DNA from: Clostridium sp. AT4
GTDB taxonomy: Bacteria > Bacillota > Clostridia > Lachnospirales > Lachnospiraceae
Length of the DNA stretch: 64,000 bases
Assembly (NCBI RefSeq): GCF_001517625.2
Contig: NZ_LN999826.1
Span: 1 to 64,000, forward strand
Reading direction: 5' to 3'
Under the pieces are notes generated by a model. That model saw nothing but the letters and a program-made list of their open reading frames with translations. It had not been told where the DNA came from and did no database searches. Position numbers and translations under genes: made by a program. Positions 11,420-20,628 of this stretch are shown in pieces. How positions within the stretch are numbered: position 1 is the stretch's first letter; each line of letters begins with the position of its first letter.

Positions 11420-11442
11420 TTGGTGCATTAAAAGGAGAAAAA

Positions 11443-13521
11443 ATGACAGAGGAAAGAAAGAAGATTCTCGCCGCCGTGACAGAACGGGCAGAGAATTTTG
11501 TAAAAGGATTTGATCCGGAGTTTGCAGCTGGTTATATGAAAAAACGGGAGGAAGCAGAGGCGGAAGAGCTTCTTATACGGGCCGGGGAGCTGATGGATCA
11601 GACCTTTGTGTTTGCAGATAAATGGGATATGGAGCCATGCAGAGAGCCCTATACCCTGACAGAGATGGAGTGGCAGAGGACGCCAAACGGGGATCCGGAG
11701 TGGATATTTATGTTAAACCGCCATGATTACCTTCATAAGCTTATGATGGCCTATTACCTGACAGGAAACGAGGCTTATACAGATAAGCTGAAATGGTATC
11801 TGTTTCACTGGATGTGTCATAATCCCATACTGCCTGAAGGCTCTGACAGCACCCGTACCATAGATACGGGAATCCGCTGTATGAACTGGGAAGATCTGAT
11901 CCTCCATCTGGCAGGAAACGGGATGCTCACGCAGGAGGAGCTGGATGAGCTTCTCTTAAAGCTGGATGAGCAGTTTGAAAATTTAAGACAGCGTTACATC
12001 GGGAAATATACCTTAAGCAACTGGGGGCTTCTTCAGACAACAGCGATCTGCGAGGGTTATCTGCTGTTCGGAGACAGTCTTTGTCATCCTGATACGGGAA
12101 AATGGGCCTGGCAGGAGTTAAAGCGCCAGCTTGATTTGCAGGTTATGGATGACGGTTCCCACTGGGAGCAGTCTGTCATGTACCATATGGAGGTACTTTT
12201 GGCCTCCATGCGGCTGATGAAATGGAAAGAACTGGAAGAAAATAATCTGTGTCCAGAGAGATACAGAAGCGATTTTCCGGAGGAATGGGATTGGCTGAAA
12301 GCCCTTATAGAGAAAATGAGCCTCTATGTGCTTTATTGTGCCGGTCCAGATCACAGGCAGCCGGCCCAGTGTGACAGTGACCGGACTGATGTAAGGGACA
12401 TTATGGTAAAGGCGTCTGTTCTTACTGGAAATAGCGTATTCCGGTTTGGCGGATATGAGGCTCTGGATCTGGAAAGCCTGTGGCTTTTTGGACGAAAGGG
12501 AGCGGAGCGGTATGAAGCAGCTGTATCCCGGGAGCCGGAGCGCCTGGACTATCATGCCCAGGATACAGGTAATATCTATATACGGAGCAGCTGGAAAGAG
12601 GACGCAAACTACACATACCTTTCCTGCGGCCCTCAGGGAAGCGGTCATGGTCATGGGGATCTGACGCACATTTCCCTGTACTATCAGGGAAAACCATTTT
12701 TGATTGACAGCGGCCGGTATTCCTACCGGGAGGATGAACCGCTGAGGATGGAGTTTAAAATGCTTCAGGCCCACAATGTCTGTGTGGTTGACGACGGTTC
12801 TTTGATCCGTCCGGACGGTTCATGGAGCTTTCATTCCTACGGGGATTGTTTTAAGACATATTACCGGGAAAAGGAAGGAATCTCCTACTGCGAGATGGCT
12901 TACCGCGGAAGGCTTGCAAACGGAGAAGGCTGTCTGGTTACGAGGAAGGTTATGACAGCAAGAGAGGGGCTGTGGCTGATTGTCAATGATATCTGGTGTG
13001 AGGGAAAGCATACGGTAAGAGAATATTACCATCTTGATCCAGATGCAGAAGCAAGGGCGGCAGAAGATGAGATTCTCCTTACAAACGGATCTGTACAGTT
13101 AAAGGCGCTGGGAGAGCAGCAGGAGCATGGGCCATGGACCCAGCCGGTTCCGATTCCATTTCAGCTGGAAAGCTGTAAGGTTTCACTGGAGTACAACCGA
13201 CTTTCGGATAGTATGTGTCTGGTAAAAGAAGGAAGCTTTTCAGACTCTTTTGTAAGCAGCAGTGCTTTCTGTGGGGCCGGAGTACAGGTTTCGGCTTCTG
13301 AAGTATATCAATTTGGGGCTGGGGAGCCGGTATCAGACGGCCGTGTCACTGCCAAAACTTTCCATCTGTCAGAGGAAGAATCCTGGACCTTTTTAGTATG
13401 GAACCGTGAGACCTTCCGGGGGGGAAAGATGTATGAGTGCAGCGGAGTCCCTGTTTATGGAAAGGCGGGAGCTGTCCACAGACTTGGAGGAGAACAGACC
13501 TGGATTCGGCTCAGAAATTAA
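11443..13521 (+). CDS. Heparinase II/III-family polysaccharide lyase
   Basis: A 692-residue enzyme with no signal peptide, so probably cytoplasmic. The N-terminal alpha/alpha toroid has the family's NWGLLQT (near residue 193) and SHWEQSVMYH (near 238), which carry the likely catalytic Asn and His. The C-terminal beta-sandwich has GSGHGHGDLTHIS near 402 and IDSGRYSYR. It probably cleaves imported uronic-acid oligosaccharides into disaccharides for the GH88 enzyme. The streptococcal loci with this gene order carry a comparable heparinase-like gene at the same position. Exact substrate is unknown. AAAGGAG precedes the ATG. Confidence 0.85.
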   Translation: MTEERKKILAAVTERAENFVKGFDPEFAAGYMKKREEAEAEELLIRAGELMDQTFVFADKWDMEPCREPYTLTEMEWQRTPNGDPEWIFMLNRHDYLHKLMMAYYLTGNEAYTDKLKWYLFHWMCHNPILPEGSDSTRTIDTGIRCMNWEDLILHLAGNGMLTQEELDELLLKLDEQFENLRQRYIGKYTLSNWGLLQTTAICEGYLLFGDSLCHPDTGKWAWQELKRQLDLQVMDDGSHWEQSVMYHMEVLLASMRLMKWKELEENNLCPERYRSDFPEEWDWLKALIEKMSLYVLYCAGPDHRQPAQCDSDRTDVRDIMVKASVLTGNSVFRFGGYEALDLESLWLFGRKGAERYEAAVSREPERLDYHAQDTGNIYIRSSWKEDANYTYLSCGPQGSGHGHGDLTHISLYYQGKPFLIDSGRYSYREDEPLRMEFKMLQAHNVCVVDDGSLIRPDGSWSFHSYGDCFKTYYREKEGISYCEMAYRGRLANGEGCLVTRKVMTAREGLWLIVNDIWCEGKHTVREYYHLDPDAEARAAEDEILLTNGSVQLKALGEQQEHGPWTQPVPIPFQLESCKVSLEYNRLSDSMCLVKEGSFSDSFVSSSAFCGAGVQVSASEVYQFGAGEPVSDGRVTAKTFHLSEEESWTFLVWNRETFRGGKMYECSGVPVYGKAGAVHRLGGEQTWIRLRN

Positions 13522-13606
13522 AAAGAGCGCCGGGAAAGCATTTCCCAACCCGTTTTTTTGTGGTATAGTAAAGTATAAGTTTGGTAGAAGATTGGAAGAA
13601 CAGAGC

Positions 13607-14611
13607 ATGAAAAAACTGACGATAAATGAAATTGCGGAAAAAGCAGGCGTGTCCAAGACAACCGTGTCTTTTTACCTCAATGGAAAAGCCAATAAGATGT
13701 CTGAGGAAACCCAGCAGCGGATTCAGCAGATTATTGATGAAACCGGGTATGAGCCCAGCGCGGCGGCCAGAGCCATGAAGGCCAAAAGCAGCGGTCTCAT
13801 TGGCGTGATCTTAAAGGATGCGGCAGATCCCTACTGTGCCAGAGCCTTAAAGGGAATGGGAGAGGCAGCCGGTGAGACGGAGTATCAGATTCTTATTGGA
13901 AGCAGCGGCTATACCTTTAAAAACGAGCGGGAGCATGTGGAACGGATGTTAAAAGCAGGGGCAGAGGGATTTATCATTCAGGCCACCTACCGGTTTGGAA
14001 TGCTGGCTGGCGAACTGGAAAAAAAGCGCAAGCCCATTATCTATCTGGAGGCCAAGCCCTATGATTTTAAAGGCAGGTATGTGAAGGGAAATAATTATGA
14101 CTGCGTCTATCAGGTGATTACAGAATGTATCAAAAAGGGATATGGAGACTTTCTGATGATTTCTGATGGTGAGAGTTCTATGGGAACTGCCTTCGAGAAT
14201 ACAGCCGGTTACAGAGATGCCTTACAGGATGCAGGACTGGAGGGGAGAACCCTGTACGTTCAGTCCGGCGCACGGTCGGCTCAGATTTTTGAGGCCTTAA
14301 AGGATGAACTGGATTTAAGTCTCCATACCCTGATCTATGTAGCGGCTCCAGAACTTTTAAAGGCTGTTTTTCAGGCGCTGCGTTCCCTTCCGGATTATGA
14401 ACGCCTTTTTCCTGAGCATCTGGGGCTCATTGGCTTTGACCCCGAAGGCTGGACGCGGATGACCAGCCCGCCGGTTTCCGCTATTATCCCCCCGGCGCAG
14501 GAAGAGGGAAAACGTGCCATGACAGAGCTTTTAGAGCTGCTGGACGGAAAAAAGAAGGATACAGAGGTTGTGTTTAAGAATATTGTGAAATGGAGAGGGA
14601 CTACGGTCTGA
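13607..14611 (+). CDS. LacI-family regulator of the PTS/lyase operon (RegR-like)
   Basis: A 334-residue LacI/GalR regulator. The N-terminal helix-turn-helix and hinge read TINEIAEKAGVSKTTVSFYL, followed by a sugar-binding periplasmic-protein-like domain from about residue 60. The frame is open far upstream inside the lyase gene, but the HTH begins right at the ATG at 13607, which has a weak GGAAGAA before it. The position at the end of the operon matches RegR, the repressor of the streptococcal hyaluronan locus. It likely binds the GGTAAAC repeats before the first PTS gene. A small hairpin at 13533-13547 with trailing T (13553-13559) may partly separate it from the lyase. Confidence 0.85.
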   Translation: MKKLTINEIAEKAGVSKTTVSFYLNGKANKMSEETQQRIQQIIDETGYEPSAAARAMKAKSSGLIGVILKDAADPYCARALKGMGEAAGETEYQILIGSSGYTFKNEREHVERMLKAGAEGFIIQATYRFGMLAGELEKKRKPIIYLEAKPYDFKGRYVKGNNYDCVYQVITECIKKGYGDFLMISDGESSMGTAFENTAGYRDALQDAGLEGRTLYVQSGARSAQIFEALKDELDLSLHTLIYVAAPELLKAVFQALRSLPDYERLFPEHLGLIGFDPEGWTRMTSPPVSAIIPPAQEEGKRAMTELLELLDGKKKDTEVVFKNIVKWRGTTV

Positions 14612-14624
14612 GCGCCATAAAAAT

Positions 14625-14680
14625 GAGGGTATCGCCCAATCATTATCAAATCAGATGATTGGGCGGTACCCTCGTTTTAT
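14625..14680. terminator. Bidirectional terminator between the LacI and fucU genes
   Basis: A long, nearly perfect stem joins GAGGGTA plus GCCCAATCAT with ATGATTGGGC plus TACCCTC. It has T runs on both sides when read in each direction, and it lies between convergent genes. Confidence 0.9.
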
Positions 14681-14741
14681 ACATTTATACATGAAAAAAT
14701 TCAGAGAAACTCTGTTGGCAGCCAGTTTATCCTGCAGGGAA

Positions 14742-15179
14742 TTACAGAGTACCTTTCTGAAGGATGATACATCCGTAGAGTGCAGTTTCACCAGTAGCTA
14801 CTACAGCATAAGCATGTTCTGCAGCCTTATAGAAATCAAAACGTTCAATCATACCGATACAGTCATCACCACGGGGGTCATGGCGCCGGACGATCTGGCG
14901 GTATTCTTCCCAAATGGGGGTGGGTATGTCTTTGTCACATTCCTGTTTGTCCATGATCAGAACTGGAGCTTTTACAGAAGCGTCCAGAGGGAAAAAATGC
15001 AGAATCGCGTCTAAAAGTTCTGTAGCCCGTACTCCATCAGCTCTCACCAGCATACTGTGGCGGGCGCTGGAGGCGGAGGGATAAAACGCGTCTCCAATGA
15101 CCAGAGTATCTCCATGACCCATTTCTGCAAGGACTTTTAAAAGATCAGGGGAAAGACAGTTTGGAATTCCTCTTAACAT
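14742..15179 (-). CDS. FucU/RbsD-family sugar mutarotase
   Basis: A 145-residue protein of the RbsD/FucU family, which speeds interconversion of the anomers of free sugars such as fucose or ribose. The start LRGIPNCLSPDLLK and the HGD of MGHGDTLVIGDAFYP are typical of FucU. The ATG at 15179 has GGAGG eight bases before it, so it is preferred to the upstream ATG at 15221. It is divergent from a LacI regulator, PfkB kinase, ABC transporter and DeoC, so it probably acts on the same sugar. Its upstream DNA is duplicated (see the repeats). Confidence 0.88.
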   Translation of the reverse strand: MLRGIPNCLSPDLLKVLAEMGHGDTLVIGDAFYPSASSARHSMLVRADGVRATELLDAILHFFPLDASVKAPVLIMDKQECDKDIPTPIWEEYRQIVRRHDPRGDDCIGMIERFDFYKAAEHAYAVVATGETALYGCIILQKGTL

Positions 15180-15192
15180 AATGTGTACCTCC

Positions 15193-15399
15193 GTAATCGT
15201 TATTTTAACTGCCGGTATCATTTGCAGGCAGCAGTTTGATGATAAAAGTGGTTATTTCTGTCTCTGACTACAAAATAGCACAGCCGTTAAAAAAAAGCAA
15301 AAACAAATTATGAAACAGAATGAAACGGAATGGAAAAACGGCTGATTTTCAACACAATATCCAACAAGATAGATAAAAGAATGTGAAAAGTGTACATTT
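15193..15399. repeat. Direct repeat, copy 1, upstream of fucU
   Basis: Bases 15308-15399 match 15594-15685 with four mismatches in 92 and no gaps (offset 286). Bases 15193-15248 match 15528-15584 more weakly (offset about 335), so copy 2 lacks about 49 bases between the two blocks. The core contains a tandem GAAACAGAATG/GAAACGGAATG motif. Confidence 0.9.
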
Positions 15400-15527
15400 T
15401 AGTATCATGACGTTATGATTTTTTTACAATAGTTTTTCCAAAATCTGATAGTAAATTTTACATTTCTTTTTTTATACTTATATTCATCCGATCCGGTGGG
15501 CTGAAATCTAAAAAAGGGTATATCTTT

Positions 15528-15685
15528 GTAATGTTTATTTTAACAGCCGGCATGGTTTGCAAGCGGCAGTCAAATGATAAAAGGCAAAGGAATTTATGAA
15601 ACAGAATGAAACGGAATGAAAAAACAGCTGATTTTCGACACAATATCCAACAAGACAGATAAAAGAATGTGAAAAGTGTACATTT
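15528..15685. repeat. Direct repeat, copy 2, upstream of the LacI gene
   Basis: This is the second copy of the control-region duplication, ending about 100 bases before the LacI start codon. Bases 15400-15527, between the copies, hold no gene and are A+T-rich. Confidence 0.9.
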
Positions 15686-15786
15686 ACTTTGTGCAAAATG
15701 TGTGATTATATAGAAATATAAAGAAGAAATGGAACGAAATGACCAAAAATAGGCGGATGAAACAGAACCCGCAGAAAGGGAAGCGG

Positions 15787-16815
15787 ATGGCCGTAAACGT
15801 AAGAGAAATTGCAAAAAAAGCCAATGTTTCTGCTGCAACTGTTTCAAGAGTGTTACATCAATCGGAGCAGGTAAAGCCGGAAACCAGAAAAAAAGTGGAA
15901 GAAGCGATGAGACAGCTTCAGGTAACAGCAGGGGAACTGGTACGCAGTGCCAGGATGGATACCAGAATTGTGGGAATTCTGGTGCCAGATCTGTCCAATT
16001 CCTTTTTTTCAGAGTGCATTTTGGGAATCGAAGAATATGCCAGGGAAGCGGGACTGACCACCATTATTTGCCATACGAAGGAGTCCGACCAGGAAGAAGT
16101 GAGGTATCTTCGGATGTTAAAGGAAATGCATGTATGCGGGATCATTATGACTCCCACATCCGATGATAATGACTATATGAACAATGAGTATTTAAATCTT
16201 TTGATCGACATGAAAATTCCGGTAGTTTTACTGGACAGGGATGTGAAATACTCTCAGCTGGACGGTGTATTTATTGATAATGAAAATGGGGCCTTTAATG
16301 CAGTGAAGCTTCTTTTAGAAAACGGGCATCGCAATATTGCCATGATTTCTGGCCCTTTAAATACGGTGCCGGGGCGTGGAAGAGAAGAAGGCTACCGCAA
16401 TGCATTTGAATTTATGAATGTACCCTTAAGGGAGGAATTGATCTATGAGGGGCATTTTAGTATTCAGGGAGGCAGAGAGGCCACGGAAATGATATTAAGG
16501 GAACATCCGGAGGTAACGGCTATTTTTTCTTCTAACAACCATATGACGATCGGCTGTCTTTCCCGCCTTTTTGAGGAAGGGCTTAAAATACCGGAGGATA
16601 TGGCGGTGATAGGATTCGATGACATTCCGATCCTGAATCAGCTTGGCTATGAAATTACGGTGGTAGGCAGGCCCACCAAAGAGATGGGACATCAGGCTGT
16701 TAAAATTCTGGCTAAAATGATGAATGGAAAACGCACTGATATGACGCGGAGAATCATTCTGATTCCCAAGCTAATTATCCGCGGTTCGGAACGGCTGTGC
16801 AGGCCGGCAGATTAA
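15787..16815 (+). CDS. LacI-family regulator of the (deoxy)ribose locus
   Basis: A 342-residue LacI/GalR regulator. The helix-turn-helix VNVREIAKKANVSAATVSRV begins three residues after the chosen ATG, followed by a RbsR-like ligand domain (VGILVPDLSNSFFSE; VIGFDDIPI). In-frame ATGs at 15739 and 15757 would add a basic tail, but the ATG at 15787 has GAAAGGG suitably placed. It heads the kinase-ABC transporter-DeoC cluster and faces fucU, so it likely controls both. The duplicated upstream DNA is the probable operator region. Confidence 0.87.
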   Translation: MAVNVREIAKKANVSAATVSRVLHQSEQVKPETRKKVEEAMRQLQVTAGELVRSARMDTRIVGILVPDLSNSFFSECILGIEEYAREAGLTTIICHTKESDQEEVRYLRMLKEMHVCGIIMTPTSDDNDYMNNEYLNLLIDMKIPVVLLDRDVKYSQLDGVFIDNENGAFNAVKLLLENGHRNIAMISGPLNTVPGRGREEGYRNAFEFMNVPLREELIYEGHFSIQGGREATEMILREHPEVTAIFSSNNHMTIGCLSRLFEEGLKIPEDMAVIGFDDIPILNQLGYEITVVGRPTKEMGHQAVKILAKMMNGKRTDMTRRIILIPKLIIRGSERLCRPAD

Positions 16816-16839
16816 ACAGGAAAAGGAGAATGACAGGTT

Positions 16840-17772
16840 ATGAAAAAAGTGGCGGTGATTGGAAGCTTTATTGTGGATCTTATGGCCAGGACGCCTCATC
16901 TTCCAGAGCCGGGAGAAACGGTGATGGGAAGCTTTTTTAAGGCTGGACCGGGAGGTAAAGGAGGGAATCAGGCAGTGGCTGCCAAGCGGGCAGGAAGCAA
17001 TCTGGTATACTCCACAAAGATTGGTAAGGACAGCTTTGCAGAGATTGCCAGGGCCTCCTTTGCGGAAAACGGGATTTCCATGGATTATGTGTTTGAGACG
17101 GAGAAGGCTGCCACAGGAGCGGCACTGATTTCTGTGGATGAAGTTACCTCCCAGAATGAAATTATCGTGATTTTAGGAGCCAGCGCCACTTATGAGGAGG
17201 AGGATCTGGAAAAGCTTAAGGAGGCACTTTCAGGCTGTGAATACCTGCTTCTTCAGATGGAGATCAATCGGGAGGCTACAGAAAGATTGATTTCCATGGC
17301 CTACGATATGGGGATTCGTGTGATTTTAAATCCGGCGCCGGTACAGCAGCTTTCAGAAGAGTTATATTCTAAGCTGTATCTGGTAACGCCTAATGAGGTG
17401 GAAGCCAGAATCCTTACAGAAATTGCCTGCGATGACATAGAAGGGTGCAGGCAGGCGGCCAGGGCATTTATGGAAAAAGGCGTGGAGCGGGTGATCATCA
17501 CCATCGGCAAGCGGGGCGTGTATTATTATGACGGAGAGACCGAGGAAATCATTGGAAATTATAATGTGAAAGTGCTTGATACCACCGGAGCAGGAGATGC
17601 GTTTAACGGAGGACTTTTAGCAGGGCTCAGTCAGGGAATGGAGCTTCTTTCTGCAGCTCGATATGGAAACGTGGTATCGAATCTTGCGGTGACGAAGCTG
17701 GGAACGGCCCCTGCTATGCCAACAAAGCAAGAAATAGACGTTTTTATTGAAAAAGAACAGATTAAATTTTAA
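16840..17772 (+). CDS. PfkB-family carbohydrate kinase (ribokinase-like)
   Basis: A 310-residue PfkB kinase. It has the N-terminal substrate motif (GPGGKGGNQAVAAKRAG, residues about 36-52) and the C-terminal ATP/anion-hole signature DTTGAGDAFNGGL with the catalytic Asp. It phosphorylates the 5-hydroxyl of a pentose such as ribose or 2-deoxyribose. The deoC gene in the same cluster makes deoxyribose a good candidate. AAAGGAG precedes the ATG, and it lies 24 bases after the LacI gene. Ribose versus deoxyribose cannot be told apart by eye. Confidence 0.9.
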   Translation: MKKVAVIGSFIVDLMARTPHLPEPGETVMGSFFKAGPGGKGGNQAVAAKRAGSNLVYSTKIGKDSFAEIARASFAENGISMDYVFETEKAATGAALISVDEVTSQNEIIVILGASATYEEEDLEKLKEALSGCEYLLLQMEINREATERLISMAYDMGIRVILNPAPVQQLSEELYSKLYLVTPNEVEARILTEIACDDIEGCRQAARAFMEKGVERVIITIGKRGVYYYDGETEEIIGNYNVKVLDTTGAGDAFNGGLLAGLSQGMELLSAARYGNVVSNLAVTKLGTAPAMPTKQEIDVFIEKEQIKF

Positions 17773-17787
17773 GGAGGGGAATAGAGC

Positions 17788-18822
17788 ATGAGTTCAATCA
17801 CATTGAAGAACATTCATAAGGCTTACGGAAAGGACGTGATCATTCCGGATCTTAATTTTACCATTGAAGACGGTTCCTTTACTGTATTGGTAGGACCTTC
17901 CGGCTGCGGAAAATCAACCACCTTACGGATGATCGCGGGACTGGAAAAACCCACATCAGGAGAAATTTTTATTGATGATGAAAACGTAGTGGATGTAGAT
18001 CCGGGCAAGCGGGGCATCGCTATGGTATTCCAAAATTATGCATTATACCCCACCATGTCCGTGCGGGACAACATCGAATTTGGATTGAAGAATAAAAAAG
18101 TGCCGAAGGAAGAGAGAAATAAACTGATTGCCGATGTGAGCGAGGTTGTTGGCCTGACGCCGTATCTGAGCAGAAAGCCATCTGAACTGTCCGGCGGACA
18201 GAGACAGCGTGTGGCATTGGCCAGAGCCATGGTAAAAAATCCCAAGGTATTTTTGATGGACGAGCCTCTGTCCAACCTGGATGCCAAGCTGCGTCAGCAG
18301 ATGCGTGTGGAGCTGATTGAACTGCACAAGCGTTTGGGAACTACATTCATTTATGTGACCCATGATCAGGTTGAGGCTATGAGTATGGGAGATAATATTA
18401 TCCTTATGGATAAGGGCATTATTATGCAGCGCTCTACGCCTAAGGAAATGTATCACAATCCCCAGAATGTCTACACAGCCCAGTTTATTGGTACGCCGCC
18501 CATGAATATTGTGAGCAATATGGTGAAAGGGATCCGGGTGGGATTCAGGCCGGAAAAGACTTCCCTCATTGATCCGGGAGACGCTGTCCTTTCCATTCAG
18601 GGACGGATCATTACCAAGGAACAGCTGGGAGCTGAGATGAACTATTCGATTGAAACGGCCTTTGGAAAGGTGATGGTAAAGACGGAGGATGATATTGAAG
18701 GGCAAGAATGCCGTCTGTACATCCGGGAAAAGAATGTCTTTGCCTTTGGGGAGGACGGAAACCGCATTCCTGTGACAGAGGAGATTAAAAAGGCTTTGGA
18801 ACAGGTGGAGAAAGGGGTGTAG
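17788..18822 (+). CDS. ABC transporter ATPase, CUT1 sugar type (UgpC/MsmK-like)
   Basis: A 344-residue ATPase with Walker A GPSGCGKST (residues about 36-44), the signature LSGGQRQRVALARA, Walker B VFLMDEPLSNLDA and the His-loop YVTHDQ. A TOBE-like regulatory domain follows from about residue 235. This type powers CUT1 importers of oligosaccharides, glycerol-phosphate compounds and some nucleosides. It has a local partner permease pair and binding protein. AAGGAGG precedes the ATG. Confidence 0.93.
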   Translation: MSSITLKNIHKAYGKDVIIPDLNFTIEDGSFTVLVGPSGCGKSTTLRMIAGLEKPTSGEIFIDDENVVDVDPGKRGIAMVFQNYALYPTMSVRDNIEFGLKNKKVPKEERNKLIADVSEVVGLTPYLSRKPSELSGGQRQRVALARAMVKNPKVFLMDEPLSNLDAKLRQQMRVELIELHKRLGTTFIYVTHDQVEAMSMGDNIILMDKGIIMQRSTPKEMYHNPQNVYTAQFIGTPPMNIVSNMVKGIRVGFRPEKTSLIDPGDAVLSIQGRIITKEQLGAEMNYSIETAFGKVMVKTEDDIEGQECRLYIREKNVFAFGEDGNRIPVTEEIKKALEQVEKGV

Positions 18823-18825
18823 AGT

Positions 18826-19752
18826 ATGGAGGATAAAAAAGGTTCTGTAAAACAGAAGGGGAACTTTTGGAATCATGACCGCAAGGATGCCTTAAAAGGC
18901 TATCTTCTGATTTTTCCATCCATTCTGCTTCTGGGGATTTTTACGATTTACCCTATTTTTTACCTGCTGGACTCCAGCCTTCGGGATGGAAGCCTTTTAA
19001 GTAAAAAGAGGGAGTTTGTAGGCCTGGAAAACTTTATCACTCTGTTCAAAAGTGTGGATTTTCACACGACTCTGAAAAATACGTTTATTTATTCCGTTGG
19101 TCTGGTGGCAATCCTTATGGTACTGGCTACTTTGCTTGCTGTATGGGTGAATGGAAAAGCTCAGAAGCGTTTAAACAGTGTGACATTAGCAGCAGTGTTT
19201 ACCCCTCATATTATTTCTCTGGTTTCTGTATCTACGGTATTTTTATGGATCATGGATCCCCAGATTGGAGCAATCAATTATGTGTTGCGCACATTGGGCT
19301 TAAAGCCCTTCCCATTTTTAGCCAGCAGTAAAACTGCATTGGCATCTCTGGTAGGCATGATGGTGTGGAAAAGCCTGGGATATTATTCACTCTTAATTCT
19401 GGCGGCTCTGCAGGGAGTACCAAAGGACATTTATGAGGCTGCCGAGATTGATGATACACCCAAAATCCGTACATTCTTTCGGATTACCCTGCCTATGATC
19501 AGTCCTACTCTGTTTTTCACTACGATTGTGGCTACCATCAGTTCCTTTCAGGTGTTTGAGACGGTAAATCTGATGACTCAGGGAGGCCCGGTGAACTCCA
19601 CCAACACGTTGGTATACCAGATCTATTCGGATGCTTTTAAGTACTTAAAGCTGGGACCGGCGACGGCAGAGGCAGTAGTGCTTTTGACTATGGTAGGAAT
19701 TTTAACCTTCCTGTATTTCTTCTTCCTGGGCAAGAAGGTACATTATCAATAA
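18826..19752 (+). CDS. ABC sugar transporter permease 1 (UgpA/MalF-like)
   Basis: A 308-residue inner-membrane permease with six predicted hydrophobic segments and the EAA loop motif (EAAEIDDTPKIRTFFRITLP, residues about 203-222) that contacts the ATPase. It starts three bases after the ATPase stop, with AAAGGGG before the ATG, so it is likely translationally coupled. Confidence 0.92.
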   Translation: MEDKKGSVKQKGNFWNHDRKDALKGYLLIFPSILLLGIFTIYPIFYLLDSSLRDGSLLSKKREFVGLENFITLFKSVDFHTTLKNTFIYSVGLVAILMVLATLLAVWVNGKAQKRLNSVTLAAVFTPHIISLVSVSTVFLWIMDPQIGAINYVLRTLGLKPFPFLASSKTALASLVGMMVWKSLGYYSLLILAALQGVPKDIYEAAEIDDTPKIRTFFRITLPMISPTLFFTTIVATISSFQVFETVNLMTQGGPVNSTNTLVYQIYSDAFKYLKLGPATAEAVVLLTMVGILTFLYFFFLGKKVHYQ

Positions 19753-19767
19753 AAAGGAGGCTGCGAC

Positions 19768-20613
19768 GTGAAAAAGACAGTTATGAAAAAAAAGGGACGC
19801 ATTCTGGGAGGAGCGTTGAATGCGGCATTAAAGCTTCTTTTAATCTTTCTGATCGCGTATCCTTTTATCTGGATGGTATTTACATCTTTTAAACCGTATA
19901 AGGAGACAACGATTTATCCGCCTACCCTGCTCCCTACCAACTGGACAACAGAAGGGTATGTAAAGGCGTTGGAAATGGTGGATGTGGCAACGTTTCTTAA
20001 GAATTCCCTGATTGTAAGCCTGACTGTTCTGGTACTTCAGTATCTGGTGATTGTACCGGCGGCTTATGCCTTTGCCAGATGTAAATTCCGTTTTAAGGGA
20101 TTTTTCTTTGGTATCGTACTGCTTGGTTTTATGATTCCTCAGCAGGTTACCTTTATTCCTATTTATCTGATGTTCAGCAAGGCAGGGCTGCTCCAGAGCC
20201 TGATTCCCCAAATTCTTCCGTTTATCTCCAACGCGTTTGGAATCTTCCTGCTCCGGCAGTATTTTATGCAGATCCCGGAGGAGATTATTGAGGCGGCCAG
20301 ACTGGATGATGCGGGAGAGTTAAAAATCATTTTGAGGATTATGATCCCCATGGCAAGGCCGGCTATTTTTACGATTGGACTTCTCAGCTTTATTTCCAGC
20401 TGGAATTCCTATTTCTGGCCGCTTATCATGACGACTAAGGATGCTTACCGCACACTGCCGATCGGTGTGGCTATGTTGAACAGCCAGGAGGGCGGAAGGC
20501 TCTGGAATGTCCTGATGGCTGGAAATATGTTTCTGGTGGTTCCGATCCTGATCGTTTATCTGTTTGCAAATAAACAGATTCGCAAGGCATTTGCTTATTC
20601 TGGAATTAAATAA
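19768..20613 (+). CDS. ABC sugar transporter permease 2 (UgpE/MalG-like)
   Basis: A 281-residue permease with six hydrophobic segments and an EAA motif (EAARLDDAGELKIILRIMIP). It starts with GTG after AAAAAGGAGG. It pairs with the upstream permease to form the channel. Confidence 0.92.
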   Translation: MKKTVMKKKGRILGGALNAALKLLLIFLIAYPFIWMVFTSFKPYKETTIYPPTLLPTNWTTEGYVKALEMVDVATFLKNSLIVSLTVLVLQYLVIVPAAYAFARCKFRFKGFFFGIVLLGFMIPQQVTFIPIYLMFSKAGLLQSLIPQILPFISNAFGIFLLRQYFMQIPEEIIEAARLDDAGELKIILRIMIPMARPAIFTIGLLSFISSWNSYFWPLIMTTKDAYRTLPIGVAMLNSQEGGRLWNVLMAGNMFLVVPILIVYLFANKQIRKAFAYSGIK

Positions 20614-20628
20614 AAACGGAGGCTGCAC

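Noticed and set aside
12118-12774. A 218-codon minus-strand frame
   Set aside because: It is antisense to the heparinase-like gene, whose motifs are clear on the plus strand.
13406-13606. N-terminal extension of the LacI regulator at 13607
   Set aside because: It overlaps the lyase gene, and the helix-turn-helix should be at the extreme N terminus.
14655-15014. A 119-codon plus-strand frame
   Set aside because: It is antisense to fucU and starts inside the terminator hairpin.
18043-18876. A 277-codon minus-strand frame
   Set aside because: It is antisense to the ABC ATPase gene and is rich in residues typical of reverse-strand reading.
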